From Ruminococcus champanellensis 18P13 = JCM 17042 (lineage in GTDB: Bacteria > Bacillota > Clostridia > Oscillospirales > Ruminococcaceae): a stretch of DNA of 64,000 bases. The notes below the pieces were generated by a model. That model saw nothing but the letters and a program-made list of their open reading frames with translations, had not been told where the DNA came from and ran no database searches. Shown piece by piece: positions 27,024-35,282 of this stretch. Each line of letters opens with the position of its first letter. The first letter of the stretch is position 1. The stretch spans positions 1,578,107 to 1,642,106 of the forward strand of contig NC_021039.1 in the NCBI RefSeq assembly GCF_000210095.1. The letters run 5' to 3'. Position numbers and translations under genes: made by a program.

Positions 27024-28000
27024 GCACCTGCCTTTTGGAACTGTAATCCATCGCTGTAATAGATCTTCCCGGCAGCGTCCACTGCCAGCACCTGATAATC
27101 CGCTGCATGCAGATGGGGTTCCAGATGCTCACTGCCCTCCAGAAAGAGCAGCGTGGATAGAAAATCGGATTTCAGTCCGTTGTCGGTGAATACGGTCACG
27201 CTGGTCAGATCCGTTTCGGTGGGACGGCCGGTGGTCAGGTCAAGAATGTGGCAGTAGCGCACGCCATCCGCCTCAAAAAAGCGTTCGTATCCGCCGGAGG
27301 TGGACAGGAAGCATGCAGGGGTGGTGACTGTGCCAAGGATGCCTGTTCCGTTGGGATCCTGGATCTGTACGGTGAAATCTTCGCCTCCCGGCTTGCTGCC
27401 GTACAGCAGTACCGAGGAGCGCAGGGAAAGGATGCCCCAGGCGATCCCCGCATCCTGCCACTGTTGGGCGGTCTGATCCAGAGCATAGCCCTTGGCAACC
27501 GCACCCAGATCCAGCTGCATGTCCGCCGGCAGCGTGATGCCGCTGCGATCCAGCCGGATCCGGTCATCTCCCAGGGTTTCCAGGGCTGCAAGCCGGTCTG
27601 CATCCGTTGGTACCCGGGGATGCTCCGAGGTGATGCCCCACAGCCGGGACAGGGCGCCGCTGGACAACTGCACCCCGGTGCCGAATCGATCCTCCAGCAG
27701 GATGGTCTGGGAGATCACATCCCGGAGGTCTGCATCCTGGCTGGTGCCGGATGCATTGAGGGCAGCCAGTGCACCCTGGTCGGCGTAGCAGTTCAGCTGC
27801 TGACTCAGCGCCTCCAGGCTTTTGCGGGTAGCATTTGCATCCGACTCCGGCAGGGTGAGGGTCACTACAGTATCCATTGTGTAGAATGTGTCCTGCCACA
27901 TGGGCTGATTACCGCAGCCGGTGAGCCATACCCCGGCGGCACAAAGCCAGACTGCCGGAGCCTTTTTCAGAAAAAAGCGAAAATTCTCTTTTATTTTCAT
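27020..28000 (-). CDS. apbE: FAD:protein FMN transferase (lipoprotein)
   Basis: ApbE transfers FMN from FAD to threonine in target proteins outside the membrane; RnfG and RnfD in this operon are the evident targets. The 326-residue product has a lipoprotein signal with lipobox LTGC (Cys about 29), the motif DTFYTMDTVVTLTL, the FAD and metal site DLGAVAKGYALD near 165, LSTSGGYERFF near 235, the HILDLTTGRP loop and a conserved late Asp in KSDFLSTLLF. It is 15 bases downstream of the HTH gene, so both may share one message. Confidence 0.96.
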   Translation of the reverse strand: MKIKENFRFFLKKAPAVWLCAAGVWLTGCGNQPMWQDTFYTMDTVVTLTLPESDANATRKSLEALSQQLNCYADQGALAALNASGTSQDADLRDVISQTILLEDRFGTGVQLSSGALSRLWGITSEHPRVPTDADRLAALETLGDDRIRLDRSGITLPADMQLDLGAVAKGYALDQTAQQWQDAGIAWGILSLRSSVLLYGSKPGGEDFTVQIQDPNGTGILGTVTTPACFLSTSGGYERFFEADGVRYCHILDLTTGRPTETDLTSVTVFTDNGLKSDFLSTLLFLEGSEHLEPHLHAADYQVLAVDAAGKIYYSDGLQFQKAGA

Positions 28001-28015
28001 ACAAAACGTGGTATA

Positions 28016-28735
28016 CTATTTGGGTGCCGATGCATCCGGTTCCGGATCGTTCCGGGTTTTGCTGATGCTGTCCTCGCTGATCTTAATCAGGTTCAGCAGG
28101 GAGGCAGAGTATTCGGAATAATCCTGGGACAGGGTAGCGGTGGTCACATACAGAGTCTCCGTGTCAGTCACACAGTCGTGCTCCCCGATGGGGATGCCGG
28201 AGGAGGCTGCCTTGATGTCCGCCTCGTTCATGGAAATAATGGCGTTGGCGCTGTCATTGGCAATGACCTTGGGGATCTTGAACAGCTTCTGGTCGTTCTT
28301 GGGGTTTGCGTTGTACACGATCCGGAACAGCTTGTACACGGACAGCATCAGATAGGAGGATACCTCCTTGATGAGGGTAATGCTGTTTGCCTTCTGGGCA
28401 AGGGAGAACAGCAGACTGATGGAATTGTTGATGATGCGCCGGTTGAAGGTGATGACCTCCGGGCTGGGCATTACATTGTTTCCGTCATCGTCCGGAATGT
28501 CGTCAATGGTGATGATTTTGCCTTCTGGCTCCGGAGTGCGCCCCAGCAGGTAGTCGCAGGATACATTATAATAGTCAGCAATTTTCACCAGGAATCCAAG
28601 ACCGCATTCCCGGATTCCCTTTTCGTAATGGGACAGCAGAGCCTGGGAAATGCCCAGGTCAGAAGCCGCCTGTTTCTGACTGATCTTGCGTTCCTTTCGC
28701 TGGAGTGTGATAATGCGTGAGAAATCAGAGTTCAT
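28016..28735 (-). CDS. HTH (XRE family) transcriptional regulator
   Basis: The 239-residue protein has an N-terminal XRE helix-turn-helix (residues about 8-63, with QKQAASDLGISQALLSHYEKG) and a long, mainly helical C-terminal part of about 165 residues that I do not recognise and that may sense a ligand or oligomerise. It leads the run apbE-nusG2-Gx-rnfCDGEAB with only 15 bases before apbE, so it probably regulates the Rnf operon and itself. ATG 28735 is set by domain homology; the good AAAGGAG at 28778-28784 is too far upstream, so translation initiation here looks weak or structured. Confidence 0.85.
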   Translation of the reverse strand: MNSDFSRIITLQRKERKISQKQAASDLGISQALLSHYEKGIRECGLGFLVKIADYYNVSCDYLLGRTPEPEGKIITIDDIPDDDGNNVMPSPEVITFNRRIINNSISLLFSLAQKANSITLIKEVSSYLMLSVYKLFRIVYNANPKNDQKLFKIPKVIANDSANAIISMNEADIKAASSGIPIGEHDCVTDTETLYVTTATLSQDYSEYSASLLNLIKISEDSISKTRNDPEPDASAPK

Positions 28736-28797
28736 GTGTTCTTGACGGACAGATCCGCTTGAAAGATCCGCCGTCCGCTCCTTTCGCAATGGAATGG

Positions 28798-28841
28798 GGA
28801 GCGGCTCCGTGCTGGTTCATGACACGGCAGATCGCCGCTCC
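28798..28841 (-). promoter_or_regulatory. Leader hairpin before the HTH/Rnf run
   Basis: An 8-base-pair stem GGAGCGGC (28798-28805) with 28834-28841 encloses a second 5-base-pair stem (CCGTG 28807-28811 with 28823-28827). It lies in the leader between the promoter and the HTH start, and has no T tract. Confidence 0.5.
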
Positions 28842-28869
28842 GTTCTCAATATAAATGCAGTACTTTTTT

Positions 28870-28898
28870 ATTATATAACATCTAGTATAATTTGTAAA
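28870..28898 (-). promoter_or_regulatory. Promoter of the HTH/apbE/rnf run
   Basis: On the minus strand TTTACA (28893-28898), 17 bases, TATAAT (28870-28875). The predicted leader is about 128 bases. No other promoter is evident before rnfC. Confidence 0.7.
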
Positions 28899-29023
28899 TA
28901 CCGCAAGGAATAAAAAAATGCACCAAAGTTGCGGGCGTATTTTGTCGCTTTTTTGAGCATGCCGAAAAAACTTGCGATTTTTCGTGCAATAAGCACAATA
29001 AAGAGATCGAAAAAGGAAGGAAG

Positions 29024-29671
29024 ATGCAAATGAAAGGCTATCGGATCAGTCTGATCCGCCACGGACAGACCATTGCCAACGAAAGGGGCATTTACATTGG
29101 CAGAACGGATTACCCTCTGTCAGAAAAGGGACGCAGCGAACTTGCTGCCAAGCTGGATGAGTTTGAATATCCCAAGGTACAGAGAGTATATTCCAGTCCC
29201 CTGCGCCGATGTATGGAAACGGCGGAGATCCTGTTTCCATACCGGGAGCTGCTGACCGTGTCGGATCTGCAGGAAATGGATTTCGGCGACTTTGAGGGGA
29301 AGGATGTCTCCGCCCTGATCGACCGGGAGGACTATAAGCAGTGGCTCAAGGGCGGACTGAAGGCACGGCCTCCCAAGGGAGAAAGCATGGAGGAGCTGTG
29401 CGTGCGTACTTACAAGGCACTGCATGAGGTGATTATGGATATGATGAATGAGGGCATCACCCACAGTGCGGTGGTGACCCATGCGGGCATCATCACCAAC
29501 ATGCTTTCCTGCTTCGGGCTTCCCAAGATGGATCGCCGGGAGATCGTCTGTGCACCTGGCGAGGGCTTTGAGATCATGGCCACTGCTAAGATGTGGCAGC
29601 AGTCCCAGGCCTTTGAGATCCTTGGGCTGACTCCCTACACCAAGGACGAGGAGGATCCCTTTACCGAGTAG
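29024..29671 (+). CDS. Histidine phosphatase family protein
   Basis: The 215-residue cytosolic protein belongs to the phosphoglycerate mutase-like / CobC branch. The catalytic RHGQT is near residue 12, SSPLRRCMETAEIL with the second arginine is near 57, the acid EMDFGDFEG is near 85 and the second histidine lies in VVTHAGII near 152. It could act on a sugar phosphate, a nucleotide or a cobamide intermediate; the sequence does not decide, and there are no cobalamin genes nearby. ATG 29024 follows GGAAGGAAG; ATG 29030 is also possible. Confidence 0.88.
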   Translation: MQMKGYRISLIRHGQTIANERGIYIGRTDYPLSEKGRSELAAKLDEFEYPKVQRVYSSPLRRCMETAEILFPYRELLTVSDLQEMDFGDFEGKDVSALIDREDYKQWLKGGLKARPPKGESMEELCVRTYKALHEVIMDMMNEGITHSAVVTHAGIITNMLSCFGLPKMDRREIVCAPGEGFEIMATAKMWQQSQAFEILGLTPYTKDEEDPFTE

Positions 29672-29733
29672 GAATGCCGCCTTCGGATACATAGCTGCCG
29701 CCGCAAGGCAAATCCGGCAGCCGGGAGGGTCAC

Positions 29734-30501
29734 ATGAAGCTGAGGGAACTGGAGGCACGGACAGGACAGGCTCTGCATGGCTGCCGGGGAGAGAGTACGG
29801 TGGTGCTGATCCTACCCTTGCTGGGCTGGGGCATTCTGCTGCTGTTTGAGCTTCTGGGAAGGCATTTCTGCCTGATGCAGGGAATGCCGGGTCTTGTCCC
29901 CTGGATCACCGGACTGCGGTGTCTGGCGGGTGCACTGGGCTCTGTTCCGTTTTGCAGCGGAGCTGCCTGGTGGTTCATGCAGGCTGCCGCCGGGGAGGGG
30001 AACAGCCTTTCGGACTACTGCACACTGCTGCGCAGTCCGGCACTGCATATACGGGCAGCAAGATTGTATGGACTGCTGTGGCTGGCGGCTGGCGCCCTGC
30101 TGCTGCCTGCCGGGGTATGCGGCGCCGGGATCCGTCTGCTGCTGCATATGGCTTTGGAGCAGGCGGATTGCTTCTGGTATCTCTTTGGCAGCATCCAGCT
30201 GCTGGCACTGCTGGCACTGTGGCTGTGGTTGGTATGCTACCTGCTCAGCGGCATGATCCCGGCGGTGTTGCTGTTTGCTGTGTATCCCTTCCGAAGCCCC
30301 TTTGCCCTGTGCCGTCTGAGCTTTGTGCGCATGCAGGGGAAGCGGAGACTGCTGCTTTTGCACCTGCTCCGGTGGCTGCCGCTGCTGTTGATTCCCGGCG
30401 GAGCAGCAGCCATGTGTATGGGGCTGGCGGTATTATTGGAGGAGAAAGATGGAACAGCTGAAACTTGTGATACAGACCCCGGAACCCGTGCGGCTGTGTG
30501 A
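29734..30501 (+). CDS. Hypothetical multi-pass membrane protein
   Basis: I do not recognise this 255-residue protein. It has about five or six predicted membrane segments (for example VVLILPLLGWGILLLFELL, LYGLLWLAAGALLLPAGVC, LLALLALWLWLVCYLLSG and a last one near residue 225), rich in Leu, Trp and Cys. GGGAGGG lies before the ATG. Its last 53 bases overlap the pseudouridine synthase gene, so the two are probably translated from one message. The overall plan resembles uncharacterised membrane proteins of clostridia; no motif gives a function. Confidence 0.7.
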   Translation: MKLRELEARTGQALHGCRGESTVVLILPLLGWGILLLFELLGRHFCLMQGMPGLVPWITGLRCLAGALGSVPFCSGAAWWFMQAAAGEGNSLSDYCTLLRSPALHIRAARLYGLLWLAAGALLLPAGVCGAGIRLLLHMALEQADCFWYLFGSIQLLALLALWLWLVCYLLSGMIPAVLLFAVYPFRSPFALCRLSFVRMQGKRRLLLLHLLRWLPLLLIPGGAAAMCMGLAVLLEEKDGTAETCDTDPGTRAAV

Positions 30502-31342
30502 GTATCTGCGCCGCAGGATCGGGGTATCCGCCCGGCTGCTGGCACGGCTCAAGCGCACCCCGGCAGGCATTCTATGCAACGGGGTGCCGGTGCGGGCGGT
30601 GGATCCGGTGCGTGCCGGGGATGTGGTGGTGCTGACCATGCCGGAGCAGGAAGGTCTGGAGCCGAATCCGGCACTGTATGTGCCGTCAGTATTGGAAACG
30701 GCGTATTACATAGTATATGACAAGCCTACGGGCATGCCGGTGCATCCCTCTGCCAGGCATCGGAGGGATACGCTGGGCAATTACTTTGCCGCCAGTATGC
30801 CGGGGCATACTTTCCGGGCGGTGAACCGGCTGGATCGGGATACCTCCGGTCTGTGCATGATCGCAAAGGATGCTTACACCGCCAGTGCTTTGCAGGGAAA
30901 GCTGGAAAAGCGGTATTATGCCGTGCTGTGCGGTCATCTCACCGGAGACGGCACCATCTCTGCACCCATTGCCCGGACGGAGGCGTCCATCATTACCCGA
31001 TGCGTCCGGCAGGATGGGAAACCGGCGGTGACCCACTACCGGGTGCTGGGGCATTCGGCAGATTACACCGCAGTGGAGATCCGGCTGGAAACTGGCAGAA
31101 CCCATCAGATCCGGGTGCATTTTTCCCATCTGGGTTATCCCCTGGCAGGGGATGACCTGTATGGCGGCAGCCGTCGGCACATCGGACAGCAGGCGCTTCA
31201 CTGCGGCAGACTGTTCTGGAGGGATCCGGTCACGAAGCAGGCATGCAGTGCCGTTTCTCCCTGGCGCAGGGATATGCAGCAGTTGGTGCCGGCGGTACAA
31301 TTGGATTGGAGGAATCGAAATGAAGAAGATTGCAAGTTTTGA
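30449..31342 (+). CDS. RluA family pseudouridine synthase
   Basis: The 297-residue enzyme turns uridine into pseudouridine in rRNA or tRNA. It has an N-terminal S4-like region (residues about 14-60), the catalytic motif NRLDRDTSGL with its aspartate near 130, and the family tail GRTHQIRVHFSHLGYPLAGDDLYGG. Which RNA and position it modifies cannot be told. The start has GGAGGAG seven bases upstream. It overlaps luxS by 23 bases at its end. Confidence 0.93.
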   Translation: MEQLKLVIQTPEPVRLCEYLRRRIGVSARLLARLKRTPAGILCNGVPVRAVDPVRAGDVVVLTMPEQEGLEPNPALYVPSVLETAYYIVYDKPTGMPVHPSARHRRDTLGNYFAASMPGHTFRAVNRLDRDTSGLCMIAKDAYTASALQGKLEKRYYAVLCGHLTGDGTISAPIARTEASIITRCVRQDGKPAVTHYRVLGHSADYTAVEIRLETGRTHQIRVHFSHLGYPLAGDDLYGGSRRHIGQQALHCGRLFWRDPVTKQACSAVSPWRRDMQQLVPAVQLDWRNRNEEDCKF

Positions 31343-31793
31343 AGTGGATCACCGGAAAATTGATGTGGGCATGTACATATCCCGGGTGGACGGGGATATT
31401 GTAACCTATGATATCCGCATGTGCAAGCCCAACGGAGGCGTCTATCTGCCTACTCCGGCGATGCATACCATTGAGCATCTGTTTGCCACCTATGCTCGTA
31501 ATTCGGAATATGGTCAAGGCGTTGTCTACGTTGGTCCAATGGGCTGCCGTACCGGATTTTATCTGCTGACCCGTGGACTCAGCCACCAGGATGCCATCCG
31601 GCTGATGCAGGAGACCTATCAGTTCATTGCGGATTACGATGGGGAGATCCCCGGCTGCTCCGAGATCGAGTGCGGCAATTACCTGGAGCACGACTTGGCT
31701 GGAGCAAAGCGGGCAGTACTGCCGTTTTTATCCGCTATCCAGGGATATACCCCGGAAATGCTGGATTATACATGGCATTATAACCAAAAATAA
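31320..31793 (+). CDS. luxS: S-ribosylhomocysteine lyase
   Basis: LuxS splits S-ribosylhomocysteine to homocysteine and the autoinducer-2 precursor in the activated methyl cycle. The 157-residue product has the metal site His49-x-x-x-His53 with Glu52 (HTIEH), the catalytic Cys76 in GPMGCRTG and the third metal ligand Cys118 in IECGNYLEHDL. Start 31320 follows TTGGAGG, inside the end of the rluA-type gene. The nucleosidase gene (mtnN) that usually acts before it is not in the window. Confidence 0.97.
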   Translation: MKKIASFEVDHRKIDVGMYISRVDGDIVTYDIRMCKPNGGVYLPTPAMHTIEHLFATYARNSEYGQGVVYVGPMGCRTGFYLLTRGLSHQDAIRLMQETYQFIADYDGEIPGCSEIECGNYLEHDLAGAKRAVLPFLSAIQGYTPEMLDYTWHYNQK

Positions 31794-31856
31794 TTATTAC
31801 ATTTTGTATATTCAGACGAATTTTAATGCATTTTTTGGCGAACGGGCGAAAAGCCA

Positions 31857-31884
31857 TTGCAATTTCTGATCCGGTTGGTATAAT
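31857..31884 (+). promoter_or_regulatory. Promoter of the M23 peptidase gene
   Basis: TTGCAA (31857-31862), 16 bases, TATAAT (31879-31884), about 82 bases before the start codon. Confidence 0.7.
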
Positions 31885-31885
31885 G

Positions 31886-31909
31886 GTTACAGTGTAACTG
31901 ATTTGTAAC
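31886..31909 (+). promoter_or_regulatory. WalR/PhoP-like box
   Basis: TGTAAC (31893-31898) and TGTAAC (31904-31909) are direct repeats five bases apart, matching the WalR (YycF) consensus TGTWAH-N5-TGTWAH. An inverted copy, GTTACA, sits at 31886-31891. The site begins two bases after the -10, which would favour repression. Peptidase genes of this type are standard WalR targets in Firmicutes. Confidence 0.5.
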
Positions 31910-31965
31910 AATTACCGCTGACAAGATCCGGCACTCTACCGGATCAGAAGAAGGGAGCTGTTAGG

Positions 31966-33729
31966 ATGGATCAGGAACGTCTCAGCCATGCAAAGGACGT
32001 TTCCAACGGTGACACTGAGAATGGACAGAGCATGCATACAACCAAGCGGCGCAGAAAGCGGAACCCATTGGTCTGGCTGGCTTCCAGAGCAGCATTGTGC
32101 GGTGCCTGGATCGTCCGTGTGCTGCTGTACCTGTTGTACGGTATTTGCGGCTTGATCTTACTGCTGGGCAGAGGAATTCTGGACATGTGCAGAGGGCTGG
32201 TTGTTCCCTTGGGGAAGCTGAAGCATGCACTGATGCAGCCTGTGCGGATCCAGATGCGCAATGCAGACCGGGTACAGCAGAATATGCGGGCAGCCCGCCA
32301 CAAGGGGAAGAAGCATTTTGCGGCAGCCCTGCTCAAAAGCGCCCACACTTATTTGTGGGGCGAGAACGGGTTGATGATCACCATCTTTCACTATGTGGCG
32401 CCCGTTGCTTCTCTGGCGTTTCTGGTAGGGGTGGTACTCTACGGAGCCCATTTGCAGTATGGGTTGGTAGTGCAATATAATGGTGAGGAGATCGGCGTGA
32501 TCGCCTCTGAGGAGGAATTTGACGCAGCTGCCAGTGAGGTGCATAAGCGAATTGCCGATGTGGAGCTGGCGGAGCCGTTGATCTATACGCCGAAGTTTTC
32601 TCTGACCATCGTCAATGACACCAGTGATTATGTGCCTACCTCCGTGCTGGCGGACCGGATGCTTTCCAGTTCGGACGCAGTGCTGACCAAGGCGTGCGGT
32701 GTGTTTGTGGACGACGCATTCGTGGGGGCGGTTGCCTCCAACCAGGAGGTGGAGTTTGCCTTGTCGGAGCGGCTGGCAGATTTCAATGCGCCTGCCGGGG
32801 CAACGGATGTGCAGTATGAGAATGCGGTGACCTTCCGCAGCGGCATGTATCTGGAGGATAGCCTGCTGGACACGGAGGAGATGATCGAAAAGCTGACCGC
32901 CAGTGAGCGGTATCGCTCCCAGTATACCGTGCAGCAGGGGGAATCCGTGGTGCAGGTGGCAAAAAAGTTTTCCATGGCGGAGTCGGAGCTGCGGGAGCTG
33001 AATCCGGATCTGGAGGAGGGAGAGTGTCAGGCAGGAGACCGGCTGACAGTCATCAAGACAAACAGCTTTCTGCCCATTCAGTATACGGAGCGTATGACCC
33101 TGACCAGCTTCATTGATTTTGATTCCATTGAGGTGAACACCAGTTCGGTCAATAAGGGGGATACCCAGATTCTGGTGCCAGGTGTCAAGGGGGAGAAATC
33201 CAATGTTGTGGACATTGTGTATGTGGATGGGGCGGAAGCCAGCCGGAAGGTGATCCGGTCAGAGGTGCTGTCCGAACCGGTTACAGAGCAGGTGGGCATC
33301 GGCACTTACACGGCGCAGCCCATGTCCAAAAACACGGTGCTCCGGGGCAGCGGTCAGTTCAGTTGGCCGGTGGACGGGGGCTATATCAGCGACCCATTCA
33401 TCAGTGACCGGAACCATAAAGGTCTGGACATTGCAGCGCCGGCAGGCACGGAGATCTATGCGGCGGATGCAGGCACGGTGACCTATGCAGGCTGGAATGC
33501 AGGAGGCTATGGCTATCTGGTGATGGTGGATCATGGCAACGGCTATGTGACAGTATATGGACACTGCTCCATGATCTATGTTTCTGAGGGACAGGAGGTC
33601 TCCCGGGGACAGCGTATGGCAGCGGTGGGATCCACTGGCCGATCCACCGGCAACCATCTGCATTTCGAGGTGCGCTACAACGGCATGTATTGTGATCCCA
33701 CCGGATTCCTCCGGGTGAACGCAGATTGA
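31966..33729 (+). CDS. M23 peptidoglycan endopeptidase with LysM and G5 domains
   Basis: This 587-residue envelope protein should cut cross-links in peptidoglycan. A basic N-terminal region leads to two membrane-like segments (about 35-70 and 135-165). The outside part has a LysM module (about 320-370, YTVQQGESVVQVAKKFS), a G5 domain (about 375-450) and a C-terminal M23 peptidase with the zinc motifs HKGLDIAAPAG near 485 and HLHFEVRY near 566. The same LysM-G5-M23 order is common in clostridial wall hydrolases. A WalR-like box downstream of its promoter and a short hairpin in the leader (31925-31945) suggest tight control. Confidence 0.92.
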   Translation: MDQERLSHAKDVSNGDTENGQSMHTTKRRRKRNPLVWLASRAALCGAWIVRVLLYLLYGICGLILLLGRGILDMCRGLVVPLGKLKHALMQPVRIQMRNADRVQQNMRAARHKGKKHFAAALLKSAHTYLWGENGLMITIFHYVAPVASLAFLVGVVLYGAHLQYGLVVQYNGEEIGVIASEEEFDAAASEVHKRIADVELAEPLIYTPKFSLTIVNDTSDYVPTSVLADRMLSSSDAVLTKACGVFVDDAFVGAVASNQEVEFALSERLADFNAPAGATDVQYENAVTFRSGMYLEDSLLDTEEMIEKLTASERYRSQYTVQQGESVVQVAKKFSMAESELRELNPDLEEGECQAGDRLTVIKTNSFLPIQYTERMTLTSFIDFDSIEVNTSSVNKGDTQILVPGVKGEKSNVVDIVYVDGAEASRKVIRSEVLSEPVTEQVGIGTYTAQPMSKNTVLRGSGQFSWPVDGGYISDPFISDRNHKGLDIAAPAGTEIYAADAGTVTYAGWNAGGYGYLVMVDHGNGYVTVYGHCSMIYVSEGQEVSRGQRMAAVGSTGRSTGNHLHFEVRYNGMYCDPTGFLRVNAD

Positions 33730-33741
33730 TTCTTTTTAAAT

Positions 33742-33794
33742 AGTATAGGCAGCGCTTCGGAGGGCGTGCATGCCCTTCGGGATGCTGTACTTTT
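33742..33794 (+). terminator. Probable terminator of the M23 gene
   Basis: A long imperfect hairpin with loop GTGCAT and arms centred on GGAGGGC and GCCCTTC ends in a short TTTT. The rest of the gap to 33864 is AT-rich without clear features. Confidence 0.45.
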
Positions 33795-33864
33795 CAAAAA
33801 GCAATATCGGAATATGATATACTTTTGTTCATAAAAATTTTACAAGTCCGGTATGCGCAATTGC

Positions 33865-33893
33865 TTGCAATTTGGTGTAAGGCATGGTATAAT
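33865..33893 (+). promoter_or_regulatory. Promoter of the S10 ribosomal operon
   Basis: TTGCAA (33865-33870), 17 bases, TATAAT (33888-33893). Transcription would start near 33900, leaving a leader of about 309 bases before rpsJ. Confidence 0.75.
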
Positions 33894-34071
33894 GTACAGG
33901 TGATTGCGACAGATATGCGAGGAAGCGGAAGGTTGCTGGCGGTATGTCAGGGAATTTCCGTGGAGTATGTCCGATTTTAAACCGGGCGAAAAGAGATAAC
34001 GGACACAGTTTGTGCTTTGTGCTAGCTTGCGTATGCATGGAGTATGCCCGAATTGTGCCTATCTGAACTTC

Positions 34072-34104
34072 CTCGGAAAACAGTTGCGTTTTTCGAGTTT
34101 TTTT
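34072..34104 (+). promoter_or_regulatory. Terminator-like hairpin (attenuator) in the S10 leader
   Basis: A 10-base-pair stem (CTCGGAAAAC 34072-34081 with 34088-34097, one G-T pair) runs straight into seven T. It stands about 170 bases after the predicted start of transcription and 105 before rpsJ, so it could stop transcription early unless undone, as in ribosomal-protein leader attenuation. Confidence 0.65.
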
Positions 34105-34208
34105 ATGCGCAGATGAGGATACACACGGGAACGTGGACGATATCTCAGGGGAACTCTCAAAGAGAATCCCGCCCCCAATCATGAAATACTATAAGGAGGC
34201 GAAATCAC

Positions 34209-34523
34209 GTGGCAGTCAACGAGAAAATCAGAATCAAGATCAAGGGTTATGAGCACGCAACAGTGGACGCAGCAGCCGCAAAGATTGTGGAGGCAGCAAA
34301 GCGCAGCGGTGCTAGAGTTTCCGGTCCTATCCCGCTGCCTACCGACAAGGAGGTTGTTACAATTCTCCGTGCGGTACACAAGTACAAGGACAGCCGTGAG
34401 CAGTTTGAGATGAGAACACACAAGCGTCTGATCGACGTTATCAGACCCACTCAGAAGACAACTGACGCACTGCAGAAGCTCGAGATCCCCGCAGGTGTGG
34501 ACATCGTTATGGTGCTCAAGTAA
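34209..34523 (+). CDS. rpsJ: 30S ribosomal protein S10
   Basis: S10 is part of the 30S head and also binds NusB in antitermination. The 104-residue protein is full length, with [15 protein letters not shown] at the start and the family motif [16 protein letters not shown] near residue 70. It is the first gene of the superoperon. The start (GTG-GCA frame from 34209) follows AAGGAGG. A long leader with an attenuator-like hairpin precedes it. Confidence 0.98.
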   Translation: MAVNEKIRIKIKGYEHATVDAAAAKIVEAAKRSGARVSGPIPLPTDKEVVTILRAVHKYKDSREQFEMRTHKRLIDVIRPTQKTTDALQKLEIPAGVDIVMVLK

Positions 34524-34542
34524 GCACAGCGATAACCCCTGA

Positions 34543-34603
34543 CTCTGCATCAGGCATGCAGAGAGGATGGCAGGCGCCATCGGTCAAGTTGGCATACGCC
34601 AAC
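34543..34603 (+). promoter_or_regulatory. Three consecutive hairpins between rpsJ and rplC
   Basis: Perfect stems: CTCTGCAT (34543-34550) with 34556-34563; GATGGC (34566-34571) with 34576-34581; GTTGGC (34588-34593) with 34598-34603. The last two have four-base loops. They fill most of the 106-base gap before rplC, with no T tract. Confidence 0.55.
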
Positions 34604-34629
34604 CAATAACCTAACAGGAGGAAAATGGA

Positions 34630-35265
34630 ATGCAAAAAGGTATTATCGGCAAGAAAATCGGTATGACCCAGATTTTCGACCAGGAAGCAGGAAAAGTAAT
34701 TCCTGTAACTGTTGTAGAAGCTGGTCCTTGTGTTGTGGTACAGAAGAAGACCGTTGAGAATGACGGCTACGCTGCACTGCAGATCGGCTTTGACGACGTA
34801 AAGGCACAGCGCATCAACAAGCCTATGAAGGGACATTTTGACAAGTCCGAGGTTGGTTACAAGCGCGTCCTGAAGGAATTCAGACTGGACGACTGCGACG
34901 CTCTGAATGTGGGTGATCTGCTGAAGGCTGACACATTTGCTGTAGGCGACATCGTGGATGTCAGCGGCACCAGCAAGGGTAAGGGCTTCACCGGCGCCAT
35001 CAAGCGTCACAATCAGCACAGACTCAAGGAAACTCACGGTACCGGCCCTGTGCACAGACAGGCAGGTTCTATGGGTGCATGCTCCTCTCCGTCCCGTATT
35101 TACAAGGGCAAGGGCATGGCAGGTCACATGGGTGCTGAAAAGGTAACAGTTCAGAATCTCGAAGTTGTGAAAATTGACGTTGAGAACAATCTGATTGCAC
35201 TCAAGGGTGCGATTCCCGGTCCTAAGGGCGGCGTTGTATGCATCACAGACAGTGTAAAGGCTTAA
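34630..35265 (+). CDS. rplC: 50S ribosomal protein L3
   Basis: L3 is an early assembly protein near the peptidyl transferase centre. The 211 residues open with [15 protein letters not shown] and carry the extension [42 protein letters not shown] that reaches into 23S rRNA, with the usual [15 protein letters not shown] following. The ribosome site CAGGAGG lies before the ATG. It is separated from rpsJ by a structured 106-base gap. Confidence 0.98.
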   Translation: MQKGIIGKKIGMTQIFDQEAGKVIPVTVVEAGPCVVVQKKTVENDGYAALQIGFDDVKAQRINKPMKGHFDKSEVGYKRVLKEFRLDDCDALNVGDLLKADTFAVGDIVDVSGTSKGKGFTGAIKRHNQHRLKETHGTGPVHRQAGSMGACSSPSRIYKGKGMAGHMGAEKVTVQNLEVVKIDVENNLIALKGAIPGPKGGVVCITDSVKA

Positions 35266-35282
35266 GGAAGGAGGAAGCATAA

